Positions 17,001 to 25,973 of a stretch of DNA of 48,079 nt are shown here, piece by piece (position 1 is the stretch's first letter; each line of letters begins with the position of its first letter). Position numbers and translations under genes: made by a program. Source of the stretch: Flavobacteriaceae bacterium (GTDB lineage Bacteria; Bacteroidota; Bacteroidia; Flavobacteriales; Flavobacteriaceae). The stretch lies in the NCBI GenBank assembly GCA_025800395.1, contig JAOXRU010000275.1:1-48079 (forward strand). The letters run 5' to 3'. The notes under the pieces were generated by a model. The model was not told the DNA's origin. It made no database searches and saw only the letters and a program-made list of their open reading frames with translations.

Positions 17001-17706
17001 TCTATCTCCTAGCATGCTTTGGCAAGGAGAATACGGTGGAAATTTTGAATTTGGCTTACATTTCGAATCCATTCAAGTAGAGAATACCCCAAACCGATTT
17101 TTGGCAGACAACATTCCAGAATTGCAGTTTTTTACACCAAGAGAATATGCCGGAGCAGAAGCAACATATTTGTTTAGAAATGTAGACAACGAAGCCTTCC
17201 CAACACTGGGCATGACCGCCAAATTACAATCGGGTTATCGAACGCGTATCAACCTGAGAAAGAGCTTTGGATATTTTGTTCCCTCTTTGGCATTCAACTA
17301 CAAATTGTTGACCAACGGAAAATTGGTTTTAGCCACCAAGATAAAAGGACATCTGACTATAGGAGACGATTATGAATTTTATCAGGCTGCCAATATAGGA
17401 GGTAACGATGGATTGCGTAGTTTTCGAAACCAAAGATTTACTGGCAAACACTCTTTTTATCACAGTTCGGACCTGCGTCTCAATTTTGGCCGTATGAAAA
17501 CTGGCTTACTCCCATTGCGCCTGGGAGTATTTGGTGGTTTCGATTACGGACGTGTATGGCATCCATCCGAAACCAGTAATACTTGGCATCAAAGCTATGG
17601 TGGCGGTATGTTTGTAACGCTTGCGGAAATGGTATCTACCAACTTTTCGTTGTTTACTGGAGAGGAAGGTTCTCGATTTGCGCTTACCTTTGGATTTGCG
17701 TTCTAG
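14032..17706 (+). CDS. lipoprotein metallophosphoesterase fused to an Omp85-like beta-barrel
   Basis: 1224 residues. Lipobox LTGC gives Cys22. A metallophosphoesterase domain follows (about 45-340): FYLVGDAGNN, LGDNIYPKG, PGNHDWYSGL, HNPMYSNG and FVSGHDHNLQYL. The middle region (about 380-720) holds GDWDRHEDQWRW near 597 and PIPRDRDQAFS, which recall the catalytic loop and metal motif of CotH/Fam20-like atypical kinases. From about residue 880 the chain is a surface-antigen (Omp85/BamA-like) barrel, with FKLGIKETLNLYGFE, GGNDGLRSFRNQRFTGK and the C-terminal LTFGFAF. The whole should sit in the outer membrane. Its job is unknown: a phosphate-scavenging or lipid-processing role would be inference. 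Homologs of similar length occur in flavobacteria. Confidence 0.82.
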   Translation: MYKKIHISTIFLLLTLFSLTGCATYNLQYREKALLKEFPENRNIRHSFYLVGDAGNNTIGDTTIALKGFHHALRNAPAASTALFLGDNIYPKGLEPKNSPNRRFGEWQLQLQTGIAKDFAGTPIFIPGNHDWYSGLTALKRQEKYIEQELGKNSFLPENGCPLKKVEINEEVVLLIVDSQWYITKWNHHPTINDDCEIKTRDAFFEALASYLKKSRGKTTIIAIHNPMYSNGTHGDIYGVKQHMYPVPGLGTLASVLRKTSGVSHADLQNKRYLELRKRMITLAHENGKVIFVSGHDHNLQYLWEQNLPHIISGSGSKVSPTKNRGGGKFSFGAMGWARLDVFEDGGSIIRFYQGTDSKAVFQSEVYPANQKATEKTYPKAANTVVASVYSQAETTKGKVFTNLWGKRYRDQYSKAIAAQTVLLDTLYGGLVPIRKGGGNQTTSLRLRNPDGKEYSMRALRKNPTQYLQAVAFKDLYLKEDLDQTYAEELLLDGFTGSHPYAPFAVDDLAQALGIYHTNPKLFWVPKQKALGDFNLEFGDQLYMIEERAAGNWENLASFGNSTKIISTADMLEKLRSDEKYQVDTRAYLRARLFDMLIGDWDRHEDQWRWATFYENKKVVFRPIPRDRDQAFSIMDDGSLLGIGTALIPGIRMLRSYKEDLRKPRWFNVAAYPLDVALMSSLEHRIWEQEAAYIQHNLTDKVIEKAFLDFPKPVQDARMEEIKSKLRGRRSNLLKIANAYYKRVRRVAVITGTDKDDWFDIQRQKNGATKVTVYRIKKGKKAEIIHQSTYYISTTPEIWIYGLDDKDRFEVSGKGNKLIKLRIVGGQGKDNYRIMNGRKLIVYDYKSKKNRFETTMGRRKLIDNYDVNTYYHKKPKDHRNQIIPILGFNPDDGFKLGIKETLNLYGFERNPFTTQHKVNAAFYVATSGWEFNYTGTFAHIMRNWNLRADVLYTTPNYSINFFGWGNKTVNPRHNGDKTLDYNRMRISTFRLSPSMLWQGEYGGNFEFGLHFESIQVENTPNRFLADNIPELQFFTPREYAGAEATYLFRNVDNEAFPTLGMTAKLQSGYRTRINLRKSFGYFVPSLAFNYKLLTNGKLVLATKIKGHLTIGDDYEFYQAANIGGNDGLRSFRNQRFTGKHSFYHSSDLRLNFGRMKTGLLPLRLGVFGGFDYGRVWHPSETSNTWHQSYGGGMFVTLAEMVSTNFSLFTGEEGSRFALTFGFAF

Positions 17707-17762
17707 GCTAGAAAAACAACTTCTTATTTTTATTTATTACAAATAAGTCTTAAATTTGCCAT

Positions 17763-18074
17763 ATGCAAACCTCCTATAGCGGCACATATTTTTGTCTACA
17801 ACAAGATCATGACTCCAGAAGTTTTCTGCTCCAAAATAAAAAGGAACAGATTCGCCTTAGGTTTTGTCAACTTTTGGCATTGCGCCACAAGCTAAACGCT
17901 ATAGATATGGAAGCGCATTTCGATCTCAACCACAATCCTTCGGGCATAGAAATTGTCTCCCTATGTAACCAACAGCACATACTGCTTCTAAATACCTTAG
18001 AACTTATAGATCTAAAGAAAGCAATTTCCTGCGGACTAGAAGCTCCTCTTCGAAAGTGGTTCCATGCCGCTTAG
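17763..18074 (+). CDS. hypothetical protein, 103 residues
   Basis: Small soluble protein with three or four Cys (FCLQQ, RFCQLL, SLCNQQ, SCGLE) and no signal peptide or membrane segment. No family recognised. It lies 92 nt upstream of ferritin on the same strand, but ferritin has its own -7 box. A TAAATTTG box at 17751-17758 ends only 4 nt before the ATG, so if that box is used, the mRNA would start at or after the ATG and be leaderless, or the box is not a promoter. Codon use and the rich mixed composition suggest a real gene. Confidence 0.5.
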   Translation: MQTSYSGTYFCLQQDHDSRSFLLQNKKEQIRLRFCQLLALRHKLNAIDMEAHFDLNHNPSGIEIVSLCNQQHILLLNTLELIDLKKAISCGLEAPLRKWFHAA

Positions 18075-18131
18075 TTTTTTTTAGACTGACTTTAAACTGT
18101 AGGAGAAACCTACAATCTGAGCTTTATTCTT

Positions 18132-18139
18132 TATTTTTG
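18132..18139 (+). promoter_or_regulatory. -7 box TATTTTTG for ferritin
   Basis: Exact TAnnTTTG match, 27 nt before the ferritin ATG at 18167. Confidence 0.5.
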
Positions 18140-18166
18140 TACTACAATCATTAAAAATTACCTGTT

Positions 18167-18682
18167 ATGAAAGAATTAGCAAGACAACAGATGCATATAC
18201 AAACCAGTACTATGGACTTGCTCAACCAACAAGTAGCCATGGAAGCACAAGCTTCTGCCTCATACTTGGCAATGGCTTCTTGGTGCGAACAACAAGGATA
18301 CACCAATAGTGCAGCATTTTTCTATGCACAGTCGAACGAGGAGCGCATGCATATGCTAAAGATTTTTAAGTTTATAAACGATAGTGGCGGTAATGCGATA
18401 TCTCCACAAGTAGGGACTTCTAAGCACGAATTTGCAAGCTTAGAATCTTTATACGAAATTGCACTCGGGCAAGAGATTGCAGTATCGCAGCAGATACACA
18501 AAATGGTGAGTCATTGTAGAAAGGAGAACGATATTAACGGAGAACACTTCTTGCAGTGGTTTGTAATGGAACAAATGGAAGAAGAAACCAAAATGCGAGA
18601 CATCCTGCAACTATTTGATCTCATGGGACGCGACCCTATTGCACTAAAGTTTATAGACGAACGTATAAAAATAGGAGAATAA
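18167..18682 (+). CDS. ftnA: ferritin, iron-storage protein
   Basis: 171 residues, normal for bacterial non-haem ferritin. Diiron ferroxidase residues are visible in the four-helix bundle: E26 in NQQVAMEAQASASYLAMASW, E-E-R-M-H in SNEERMHMLKIF and the EQMEEE segment in the fourth helix. It oxidises Fe(II) and stores Fe(III) in a 24-subunit shell in the cytoplasm. A second possible ATG is 8 codons downstream, but the first is as well placed relative to the -7 box. It is a single-gene unit closed by a strong terminator. Confidence 0.95.
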   Translation: MKELARQQMHIQTSTMDLLNQQVAMEAQASASYLAMASWCEQQGYTNSAAFFYAQSNEERMHMLKIFKFINDSGGNAISPQVGTSKHEFASLESLYEIALGQEIAVSQQIHKMVSHCRKENDINGEHFLQWFVMEQMEEETKMRDILQLFDLMGRDPIALKFIDERIKIGE

Positions 18683-18708
18683 ACATAGCGACAGCTTATA
18701 AAACAGAA

Positions 18709-18735
18709 AGAGACGTCTTGCAACGTCTCTTTTTT
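18709..18735 (+). terminator. rho-independent terminator after ferritin
   Basis: Perfect 8-bp stem AGAGACGT (18709-18716) with ACGTCTCT (18723-18730), 6-nt loop, then a T run to 18735. Confidence 0.9.
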
Positions 18736-19170
18736 GTTATCTGGTAATGAGAGATACCTAGGCATCATACGCTACAACCAATTATATGAAGCTTTTGCAG
18801 CCCACTACCATTATTGGGATCCTTACAGATGGGCATATCGTTTACAGCCACTTTAGTTGTAGATATAAGGAGGACAGAAAAACAGCGGCAATAGCGTATG
18901 ACTATGCACCACTGCAAAAAGCTTACTTCTAAAAAAAACCTCGCTTGGTAACTATACCAAAGCGATAAGACTCCATAGCATGCCAACAGTTACTTTTTGG
19001 CATAGGATTATTGCCCTACCGAGAAGCCCGCGCGAGCGATAGAACGGATTACCCCACAGGCAGCCGGAGCTTTAGCGGAGGTAGCCGAGGAGTATGAGTG
19101 ATAGCGCGGTAGCCCCAAAGGGATACGCGCCCAAAAAAACAAATCTAAAATAACAGAAACCCGTATAACC
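18736..19170. other. intergenic region with no supportable gene
   Basis: Between two convergent terminators. The left part has only short frames on both strands (one of 35 codons on the plus strand without a start codon) and could be gene debris. The right part is the GC-rich repeat at 19016-19133. No RNA gene seen. Confidence 0.5.
19016..19133. repeat. GC-rich intergenic repeat, second block
   Basis: GC-rich block with phrases GAAGCCCGCGCGAGCGATAG, GGCAGCCGGAGC, GCGGAGGTAGCCGAGG, GATAGCGCGGTAGCCCC and GGGATACGCGCCC. These form many short pairings, and several are near-repeats of each other (GAGCGATAG and GTGATAGCG). It resembles, from memory, the dispersed AGCCCG...GATAGC elements common between flavobacterial genes. 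It lies between the ferritin and metallopeptidase gene ends. Confidence 0.5.
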
Positions 19171-19197
19171 AAAAAGGACTGCCTATTCAGACAGTCC
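19171..19197 (-). terminator. terminator after the zinc metallopeptidase
   Basis: Read on the minus strand: GGACTG stem (19192-19197 with 19176-19181), 10-nt loop, then five T. It is correctly placed 30-57 nt after the metallopeptidase stop. Confidence 0.75.
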
Positions 19198-19227
19198 AGT
19201 TCAGTTTTTTAATTTTATTATTTGCCC

Positions 19228-19935
19228 CTAATCTCTCGCAGCAACAATTTGCAAAGCCCAATACAGCAAAGTGGCCAATGCGCCTATAGCTGCTACCAGA
19301 TAGGTACGTGCCGCCCATTTCAGAGCGTCTTCAGAGCCTTTGTATTCTTCTGGGGTTACCATATTTTTGTTTTTCAACCATGCTAGCGCTCTATTACTAG
19401 CATCGTACTCTACAGGTAACGTAATAAAACTAAATAATGTTGCAATACCCATCAAAAAAAGTCCAGCTACAGCCACATAAAATCCTATTCCACCTAGCAA
19501 ATCGGTTGCCATAAGGATAATTCCACCCATCACAACCCACATGGACAAACTAGAGGAAATGGTAAGCATGGGCACCATTTTGCTACGCATGGTAAGCCAG
19601 CTGTAAGCTTGGGCATGCTGCACAGCGTGCCCTACCTCGTGAGCTGCAACGGCGGCGGCGGCGGCATTGCGCTGGGTGTATACCCCCTCGCTAAGGTTAA
19701 CGGTTTTGTTTACCGGATTGTAATGATCGGTAAGCATACCAGGGGTAGAAATCACTTGCACATCGCGTATTCCATGGTCTGCCAACATTTTCTCCGCTAT
19801 TTCTGCACCACTCATGCCATTGCGCAATTGTACCTTGGAATATTTTTTAAATTTACTTTTAAGCATTTGACTTACTATCACACTCACCAAGGAGATTGCT
19901 CCTATGAGTATCATGTATCCCATATATCCGCTCAT
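19228..19935 (-). CDS. membrane zinc metallopeptidase, YugP family
   Basis: 235 residues. N-terminal membrane segment (about 6-24), then the zinc site HEVGH at 99-103 after an Ala-rich helix, then two or three hydrophobic helices (about 120-170) and a final one near 212-230. This is the neutral zinc metallopeptidase / YugP family of membrane-bound proteases with unknown substrates. A TPGMLTDHYNP segment and NLSEGVY before HEVGH are family marks. Transcribed alone; divergent from leuS with 205 nt between. Confidence 0.9.
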   Translation of the reverse strand: MSGYMGYMILIGAISLVSVIVSQMLKSKFKKYSKVQLRNGMSGAEIAEKMLADHGIRDVQVISTPGMLTDHYNPVNKTVNLSEGVYTQRNAAAAAVAAHEVGHAVQHAQAYSWLTMRSKMVPMLTISSSLSMWVVMGGIILMATDLLGGIGFYVAVAGLFLMGIATLFSFITLPVEYDASNRALAWLKNKNMVTPEEYKGSEDALKWAARTYLVAAIGALATLLYWALQIVAARD

Positions 19936-20140
19936 AATTTTATGTTTTTTTATTTATTCTTTAAAAATACTTACAAAAAGTTTACCAAACCACAATGGTG
20001 CGGCACTTATACCAAAATTGACAGTTTTTTAACGCAATTTAACGAAGAACTGTCATCTATGGCAGAACTCTATACCATTGTATGTTGTGGCATTCCTTTA
20101 TTAAACGTATTTTTACGCCCAAAATTTTATAGGCGTAGCA

Positions 20141-22954
20141 ATGCAATACAATTTTAGAGAAATAGAAGCCAAATGGCAGAAATATTGGGCGAAACAGCAA
20201 AGCTTTCGAGCCAACAACCAGAGTGACAAACCAAAATTCTATGTACTAGACATGTTTCCTTACCCCTCTGGAGCGGGACTACATGTAGGGCATCCTCTAG
20301 GTTATATTGCAAGTGATATTTATGCACGTTTTAAAAGGCACAAAGGGTTTAACGTATTGCATCCGCAAGGCTATGATTCTTTTGGATTGCCAGCCGAGCA
20401 GTACGCCATACAAACTGGGCAGCATCCCGCCATTACTACGGAGACCAATATAAATACCTATAGAAGACAGCTAGACCAGCTAGGCTTTTCATTTGACTGG
20501 AGTCGCGAGGTACGCACTTCGGACCCATCTTACTACAAATGGACCCAGTGGATCTTTAGTGAGTTATACGATTCTTGGTACGACAAAAAAGAAGACAAAG
20601 CCCGTCCTATAAGTGCGCTAGTAGCTATTTTAGAAACCGAAGGAAACCACCAAATACAAGCGGTTTGTGATGAGGACACCCCTATATTTTCTGCTGCAGA
20701 CTGGAAGCAGTTTAGCAGCAAGGAGCAGCAGCTAATCTTGCTCCAGTACCGATTAACATACCTGGCAGAAACCGAAGTAAACTGGTGCCCAGCCTTGGGT
20801 ACGGTACTGGCTAATGACGAGATTATAAACGGCCTATCCGAACGTGGTAGCCACCCAGTAGTACGTAAGAAGATGACCCAATGGAGCATGAGAATTACGG
20901 CCTACGCACAACGCCTGCTAGACGACTTGGCAACCATAGATTGGCCACAGCCTTTAAAAGATAGCCAAACCAATTGGATAGGAAGAAGTGAAGGTGCCAT
21001 GGTTTCCTTCCAAGTAGAAGGACACGATGCCCAATTGGAAGTATTTACTACCCGCCCCGACACCATTTTTGGGGTGAGCTTTATGACCCTTGCACCAGAG
21101 TTAGAACTGGTACAAAAAATAACTACCGAGGCACAACGCCCAGAGGTATACGCCTATATAGAAGCAACTGCTCTGCGCTCGGAGCGCGATAGAATGGCCG
21201 ATGTAAAAACTATATCCGGTGCCTTTACAGGAGCCTATGCCATACACCCGTTTACAGGCAAACAAGTGCCTATATGGATAGGCGATTATGTACTTGCTGG
21301 CTACGGAACCGGAGCAGTAATGGCCGTGCCATGTGGCGATCAGCGCGACTATGATTTTGCCAAGCACTTTGGTATCGACATCCCAAACATATTTGAAGGA
21401 GTAGATATATCCGAAGAAGCCTTTGCCGATAAAGACGATACCAAAATTGCCAATTCTGATTTCCTAAACGGACTATCCTACAAAAAGGCCGTAAAAAGAG
21501 TAATCTACGAATTGGAGCAAAAAAACCAAGGCTATGGAAAGGTAAACTATCGCCTACGAGATGCGGTATTTAGCCGTCAACGCTATTGGGGAGAGCCATT
21601 TCCGGTATATTATATAGACGGCATGCCACAGATGATCGATGCCGCGCATTTGCCAGTACGCCTACCAGAGGTGGAGAAATATCTTCCTACCGAAACAGGG
21701 GAGCCACCATTAGGAAATGCTACCCAATGGGCTTGGTGTACGACTACCAATAGGGTAGTAGCTAACGATAAAATGGACCATAAAACCATATTTCCACTCG
21801 AACTAAACACCATGCCAGGTTGGGCAGGTAGTTCCTGGTACTTCAACCGCTATATGGATGCCAACAATATCGAAGCCTTTGCTAGCAAAGAAGCCTTAGA
21901 CTATTGGCAAGATGTGGACTTGTACATAGGCGGAAGCGAACACGCCACAGGGCATCTTCTCTACTCTAGGTTTTGGCAAAAATTCTTGTTTGACCGTGGT
22001 CATGTGCCAGTGCAAGAATACGCCAAGAAACTGATCAACCAAGGGATGATTACAGGGACTTCGGCCTTTGTTTATCGGGTGGAAGGAGAAAACAAAGTAG
22101 TTTCTAAAGGGTTAATTGGCGACCAAGAAGTACAGCCTATACATGCCGATGTAGCTATGGTAAACAGCTCAGACGAGCTAAACGTAGAAGCATTTAAGAA
22201 ATGGCGTCCAGAGTATGCTGAGGCAGAATGGGTATTGGAAGAAGGCAAATATATTGTAGGACGCGAAGTAGAGAAAATGTCTAAGTCGAAATACAATGTA
22301 GTAAACCCAGACAATATCTGCCAAGAATACGGAGCGGATAGTTTGCGTTTGTACGAAATGTTTTTAGGACCACTAGAGCAGAGCAAACCTTGGAATACCG
22401 CTGGTATTACTGGGGTGCATAGTTTCCTGAAAAAACTCTGGAAATTGTACATCGGTGAGGAAGGCCTAAAAGTTACGGATTGCCAACCAACCAAAGACAA
22501 CCTAAAGACCTTACACAAAACCATAAAGAAGGTAGAAGAAGACATAGAGAATTTTTCTTTTAACACCTCGGTTTCTACCTTTATGATAGCCGTAAATGAG
22601 CTCACCGCCCAAAAGTGTAGCAGCAAAGCCATTCTGCAAGACCTTATTGTTTTAATTTCACCTTATGCACCGCATATTTCAGAAGAGCTTTGGGCACAAC
22701 TAGGCAATACGGAGTCTATCTCCACAGCAGCCTTCCCAAAGTTTGAGGCCAGTCATCTGGTAGAAAGCAGCAAAGAATATCCGATTTCTTTCAACGGCAA
22801 AATGCGCTTTAAACTAGAGCTCCCCTTAGATATGAGCAAAGAGGAAATTGAAAAAACGGTACTCGCCCACGAAAAAACCCAAGCGCAATTACAAGGACGC
22901 ACCCCTAAAAAGGTGATTGTAGTACCAGGGAAGATTGTAAATGTGGTAGGGTAA
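20141..22954 (+). CDS. leuS: leucyl-tRNA synthetase
   Basis: 937 residues; class I synthetase that charges tRNA-Leu. HIGH-type motif HVGH at 48-51 in [18 protein letters not shown] at 712-716, CP1 editing domain including TTRPDTIFG, and the [12 protein letters not shown] segment. Longer than the roughly 860 residues of E. coli LeuS. Part of the difference is an insert at about 150-210 ([14 protein letters not shown] and following), which I believe is normal for Bacteroidota. The ATG at 20141 gives the standard opening [16 protein letters not shown]. Confidence 0.97.
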   Translation: MQYNFREIEAKWQKYWAKQQSFRANNQSDKPKFYVLDMFPYPSGAGLHVGHPLGYIASDIYARFKRHKGFNVLHPQGYDSFGLPAEQYAIQTGQHPAITTETNINTYRRQLDQLGFSFDWSREVRTSDPSYYKWTQWIFSELYDSWYDKKEDKARPISALVAILETEGNHQIQAVCDEDTPIFSAADWKQFSSKEQQLILLQYRLTYLAETEVNWCPALGTVLANDEIINGLSERGSHPVVRKKMTQWSMRITAYAQRLLDDLATIDWPQPLKDSQTNWIGRSEGAMVSFQVEGHDAQLEVFTTRPDTIFGVSFMTLAPELELVQKITTEAQRPEVYAYIEATALRSERDRMADVKTISGAFTGAYAIHPFTGKQVPIWIGDYVLAGYGTGAVMAVPCGDQRDYDFAKHFGIDIPNIFEGVDISEEAFADKDDTKIANSDFLNGLSYKKAVKRVIYELEQKNQGYGKVNYRLRDAVFSRQRYWGEPFPVYYIDGMPQMIDAAHLPVRLPEVEKYLPTETGEPPLGNATQWAWCTTTNRVVANDKMDHKTIFPLELNTMPGWAGSSWYFNRYMDANNIEAFASKEALDYWQDVDLYIGGSEHATGHLLYSRFWQKFLFDRGHVPVQEYAKKLINQGMITGTSAFVYRVEGENKVVSKGLIGDQEVQPIHADVAMVNSSDELNVEAFKKWRPEYAEAEWVLEEGKYIVGREVEKMSKSKYNVVNPDNICQEYGADSLRLYEMFLGPLEQSKPWNTAGITGVHSFLKKLWKLYIGEEGLKVTDCQPTKDNLKTLHKTIKKVEEDIENFSFNTSVSTFMIAVNELTAQKCSSKAILQDLIVLISPYAPHISEELWAQLGNTESISTAAFPKFEASHLVESSKEYPISFNGKMRFKLELPLDMSKEEIEKTVLAHEKTQAQLQGRTPKKVIVVPGKIVNVVG

Positions 22955-23072
22955 ACATCTTTTATTCCCACGGCAATAGAGGAATCATAAGTAGTTTAAG
23001 GGCTCTAGCTGTTATTCTACAGTTGCTAGCTACAAGTCTAGGTATATAGACGCGAATTAGACCTAGCGGCTA

Positions 23073-23810
23073 TTAGGAGTTGCTATTTTCTTTAGAACGG
23101 GCTTTTCCATAGATAGACCGGGTCGCTTCTTGTTTGTTGAAAGTTTCTGTTAGGGTGGAAATTCGCTGCAACAATTCCGTATAAGCCCCTGGAGTACCCA
23201 AAATTTGTTGCGCGCGCAAATCTGCGAGAAGTCGGACAAATAGCTCACTACATTTTTTCTCCAATACCCCTATACTTTGTTCTTGGGCCCTAATTTCATT
23301 CTCCCATTCGATGGTATCCAAAGCATCATAGTCTTGTTTTACCGCGGCCAAATTTTGCAACCAAGCTTGTAAATGCAACCGATGTACAGCACCAACATAG
23401 CGATGTTGACTACGCCATTCGAAAAGAAGCTGATCATAAAACAAGTTTCGCGATTTACTGTCCGAAAGCCCATCTGTGTGCCCCATATTTTCCAACCAAT
23501 AATTGAGCAAATGCACAGCTGCTGTCTGGTCTTCCCTATTTGGATTGTAAATATGCCCCTGTATGATATAGCTCAAGCCTTTACCCAATTCCCCGAGCAT
23601 CGTATCCAAATCGGATAACATTTGACGCTTATTAATGCGCAAACGTGTCTTGTAAATCTGAGATAACTGGGCTATTTGCAACCGATAGGTTGCAACATCT
23701 ATCGCGTCCAAAGCATATCCCCTAGCAGTGGCTATCATACAATGTCCAATTTCCTGCATAAAAAGTATCTGCTGCTCTATACCAAATTTTTCGAAATGAG
23801 GATTTGCCAT
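23073..23810 (-). CDS. hypothetical helical protein, 245 residues (DUF6261-like)
   Basis: Soluble, strongly helical protein rich in Gln, Leu and Ala, without signal peptide, membrane segment or visible catalytic motif. It opens MANPHFEKFGIEQQILFMQE. Size, composition and the helical organisation resemble DUF6261 proteins of Bacteroidota, but I cannot verify this. It is convergent with leuS (118-nt gap) and preceded by a 608-nt AT-rich region. A TTTCAC-N7-GTGAAA inverted repeat lies 60-80 nt upstream. Confidence 0.55.
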   Translation of the reverse strand: MANPHFEKFGIEQQILFMQEIGHCMIATARGYALDAIDVATYRLQIAQLSQIYKTRLRINKRQMLSDLDTMLGELGKGLSYIIQGHIYNPNREDQTAAVHLLNYWLENMGHTDGLSDSKSRNLFYDQLLFEWRSQHRYVGAVHRLHLQAWLQNLAAVKQDYDALDTIEWENEIRAQEQSIGVLEKKCSELFVRLLADLRAQQILGTPGAYTELLQRISTLTETFNKQEATRSIYGKARSKENSNS

Positions 23811-24418
23811 GGTTGTGGTTTTATTTTCTTACACTTATAGTAGCAAATATACTATTTCATTTCATTATATTTTCACTTTATATGTGAAATAATTTGCGAA
23901 CACCCAAAAGAATCATTTTAAAGGAATGCAAGTAATTTCATCATGGCAGTAATAATAAGCTATTTTCATGTGGCAAGAAATCGGTTGATAACCATCATTT
24001 TATACCAGAAAATGGTGTCAGCCTTTTCTATAATAATTAAAATTTTTATATATAAATCCAAACAAATATCCATTGCGACCTACCAATTATGCTTCTAAAA
24101 ATTCCCAAAAAGATGTAGTAAAATTGATATGTCCCTGCTCCCATTCCATTTTACAACACGATCATTTCCCATGATTATGAACCATTCTAAAGATATCTGA
24201 TTTTTACTTTATAAATGCCTGTTGCTTAATGATATAGTCTGAAAAACTAATATTATAAACCTTATTTATATATAGCAATTTCCAAGCCTTGCATATAAAC
24301 TACATTCAATGCAAATACTTTATTTTAATACAAAATATAGGCGAATACTACATTATTTAATGTATTTACTTACTTTTTTGTTATATATTAGGCTTCCCAT
24401 AATTTTATACCCCAACAA
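23811..24418. other. AT-rich intergenic region, no gene seen
   Basis: 608 nt, very AT-rich, with no convincing coding frame on either strand. It separates two divergent genes and must contain both promoters. The only structure noted is the inverted repeat at 23871-23889 and a small ACCA-TGGT palindrome at 24003-24015 that could be a worn copy of the dispersed hairpin repeat. Confidence 0.5.
23871..23889. promoter_or_regulatory. possible operator: TTTCAC-N7-GTGAAA inverted repeat
   Basis: Perfect 6-bp arms (23871-23876, 23884-23889), about 60 nt upstream of the start of the 245-residue gene. Position and symmetry fit a repressor site, but the regulator is unknown and the AT-rich context weakens the call. 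Confidence 0.25.
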
Positions 24419-25756
24419 ATGAAAGACCTACAACACAACTTATTTCTCCTTTTTTGCATGCTAATTATTGTTCCCTTACCAGCTCAAAAAGGCCCTGGAG
24501 GGGTTGGAGAGCCCAATGGCACCACATCCCTCAAAATTTGGTATTCGGCAGATTTTGGAATTCAGGCCAATAATAGGAACAGGGTAAGTGAATGGACAAA
24601 CAGAGCCGGAATTTCAGATTTAAACATGAAAGAAACAGGCTCTAGACGTCCTACCCGCCAAAACAATCAACTAAACGGATATCCGCAGATTAGGTTTAAT
24701 GGGGTTAACCGTTTACGAAGCAAAAAAAAGCTAACACCCACCAACTTTGTTACCAACCAAACCACTGCTTTTTCGGTCGTAGTTGCAGACACACCCAATC
24801 AGGCCAGTTCTGTTTTTACAACAGATCCCTTAGACGGGATGCGATTTAATCACCACGCCCCTTGGGTTTATGATGTAACCTTTGATATTGGAGTATGCTG
24901 CCCCACTACCAACAGGGTATTTCTAAATAACCCTCCTGGGCTTACCAACTACTCTATGTGGAGTTTTAGCGCCAGTGCAAGCCAAAACAAGCAATTGTAC
25001 AGAAACGGAGGCTTACTGATAAATAATGCTGGGGTAGGCACCTTTAACAACCATGCCAATTATCGCTTTAACCTAGGCGGACATACCGCCGGCGCTTACG
25101 GTTTTAGAGGTGCTATGACTGAAATTATTATTTTCAATAAGCGAATAGAAGAAGTACAACGAATCATCATAGAAAATTACTTAAGTGCCAAATACGGTCT
25201 TACTACTGCCAGTAATGATATCTATATACAAGACAATGCCGCCAACGGAAATTTCGATCACGATGTTGCCGGTATAGGACGCATTAGCAACCAAAGTCAT
25301 ACCAGCGCCCAAGGAACTGGTATTGTACGGATGTGGAATCCACAAAACCTAAACAATAATGAATTTCTTCTCTGGGGACACGACAACGGAAGCCTTCAAG
25401 CACTTATCCAAAACGATGTGCCAGATTCGATGGAAAATCGACTAAGTAGAATCTGGAGGGTATCCGAACTAGCAACCAATGGCAATGCTGTAGATGTGGG
25501 AGCCCACCATTTGAGTATCGACACCCAAGGCATTGCAAATGCTAAGGATCTCCTATTGCTGGTAGATACCGACAACGATGGCAGCTTCACAGACGAACAC
25601 CCCATAGCCTCCAGCAGCTACAACACCTCCACCCATATTGCACAATACAACAACCTCCAGCAGCTATCCAATGGTTGTAGATTTACTTTTGGTTTTCCCG
25701 TTCCGTCTATAATCACCAATAGGAATAAAACCTATAGGGTAAACAAAAATGATTAG
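24419..25756 (+). CDS. secreted laminin-G/concanavalin-like protein
   Basis: 445 residues. Signal peptide at about 1-22 (LFCMLIIVPLPAQ). A lectin-like domain follows (about 35-260): LKIWYSADFG, RVSEWTNRAG, PQIRFNGVNRLRS, then GAMTEIIIFNKRIEE and IIENYLSAKYGLTTASNDIY. This second string is the conserved end of a family of Bacteroidota surface proteins. A second region (about 270-425) has DHDVAGIGR, RLSRIWRVSE, LLLLVDTDNDGSF and RFTFGF. Such proteins are usually type 9 secretion cargo, but the expected C-terminal sorting domain is not seen: only about 20 residues follow FTFGF. The chain may be shortened or the protein anchored otherwise. Probably surface adhesion or glycan binding. Confidence 0.75.
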   Translation: MKDLQHNLFLLFCMLIIVPLPAQKGPGGVGEPNGTTSLKIWYSADFGIQANNRNRVSEWTNRAGISDLNMKETGSRRPTRQNNQLNGYPQIRFNGVNRLRSKKKLTPTNFVTNQTTAFSVVVADTPNQASSVFTTDPLDGMRFNHHAPWVYDVTFDIGVCCPTTNRVFLNNPPGLTNYSMWSFSASASQNKQLYRNGGLLINNAGVGTFNNHANYRFNLGGHTAGAYGFRGAMTEIIIFNKRIEEVQRIIIENYLSAKYGLTTASNDIYIQDNAANGNFDHDVAGIGRISNQSHTSAQGTGIVRMWNPQNLNNNEFLLWGHDNGSLQALIQNDVPDSMENRLSRIWRVSELATNGNAVDVGAHHLSIDTQGIANAKDLLLLVDTDNDGSFTDEHPIASSSYNTSTHIAQYNNLQQLSNGCRFTFGFPVPSIITNRNKTYRVNKND

Positions 25757-25888
25757 AAAACCTGCACAAAATCACTTCGTTTATTTTTATACTCCTGTAC
25801 CTAGGACCTATATAATTTAAGGAAGTTTCCCAGCACATGATGCCCTTAGGAGAGGAAAGTTCATAATGAAATAATATAGCCCCTACCT

Positions 25889-25930
25889 AAAGCACCATCT
25901 TTTGGCTGAGCCAAAAGATGGTGCTTTTTT
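25889..25930 (+). terminator. strong terminator with an 18-bp stem
   Basis: Perfect 18-bp stem (25889-25906 with 25910-25927) around a 3-nt loop, followed by T to 25930. It closes the lectin-like gene; the convergent GH109-type gene may also use it, although the minus side has only three T. Confidence 0.9.
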
Positions 25931-25973
25931 ATATTTATATGCCCGCTGTGTATAGACGGTAGCTTTCTTGCAA

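Noticed and set aside
18765..18986. 73-codon minus-strand frame after ferritin
   Set aside because: Composition is rich in Cys, Ser and Val without pattern and no start context; more likely noise or debris.
24001..24018. ACCA-gaaaa-TGGT palindrome as a further copy of the 26-nt repeat
   Set aside because: Too short and missing the CTAGTTT centre; only weakly similar, so not called as a copy.
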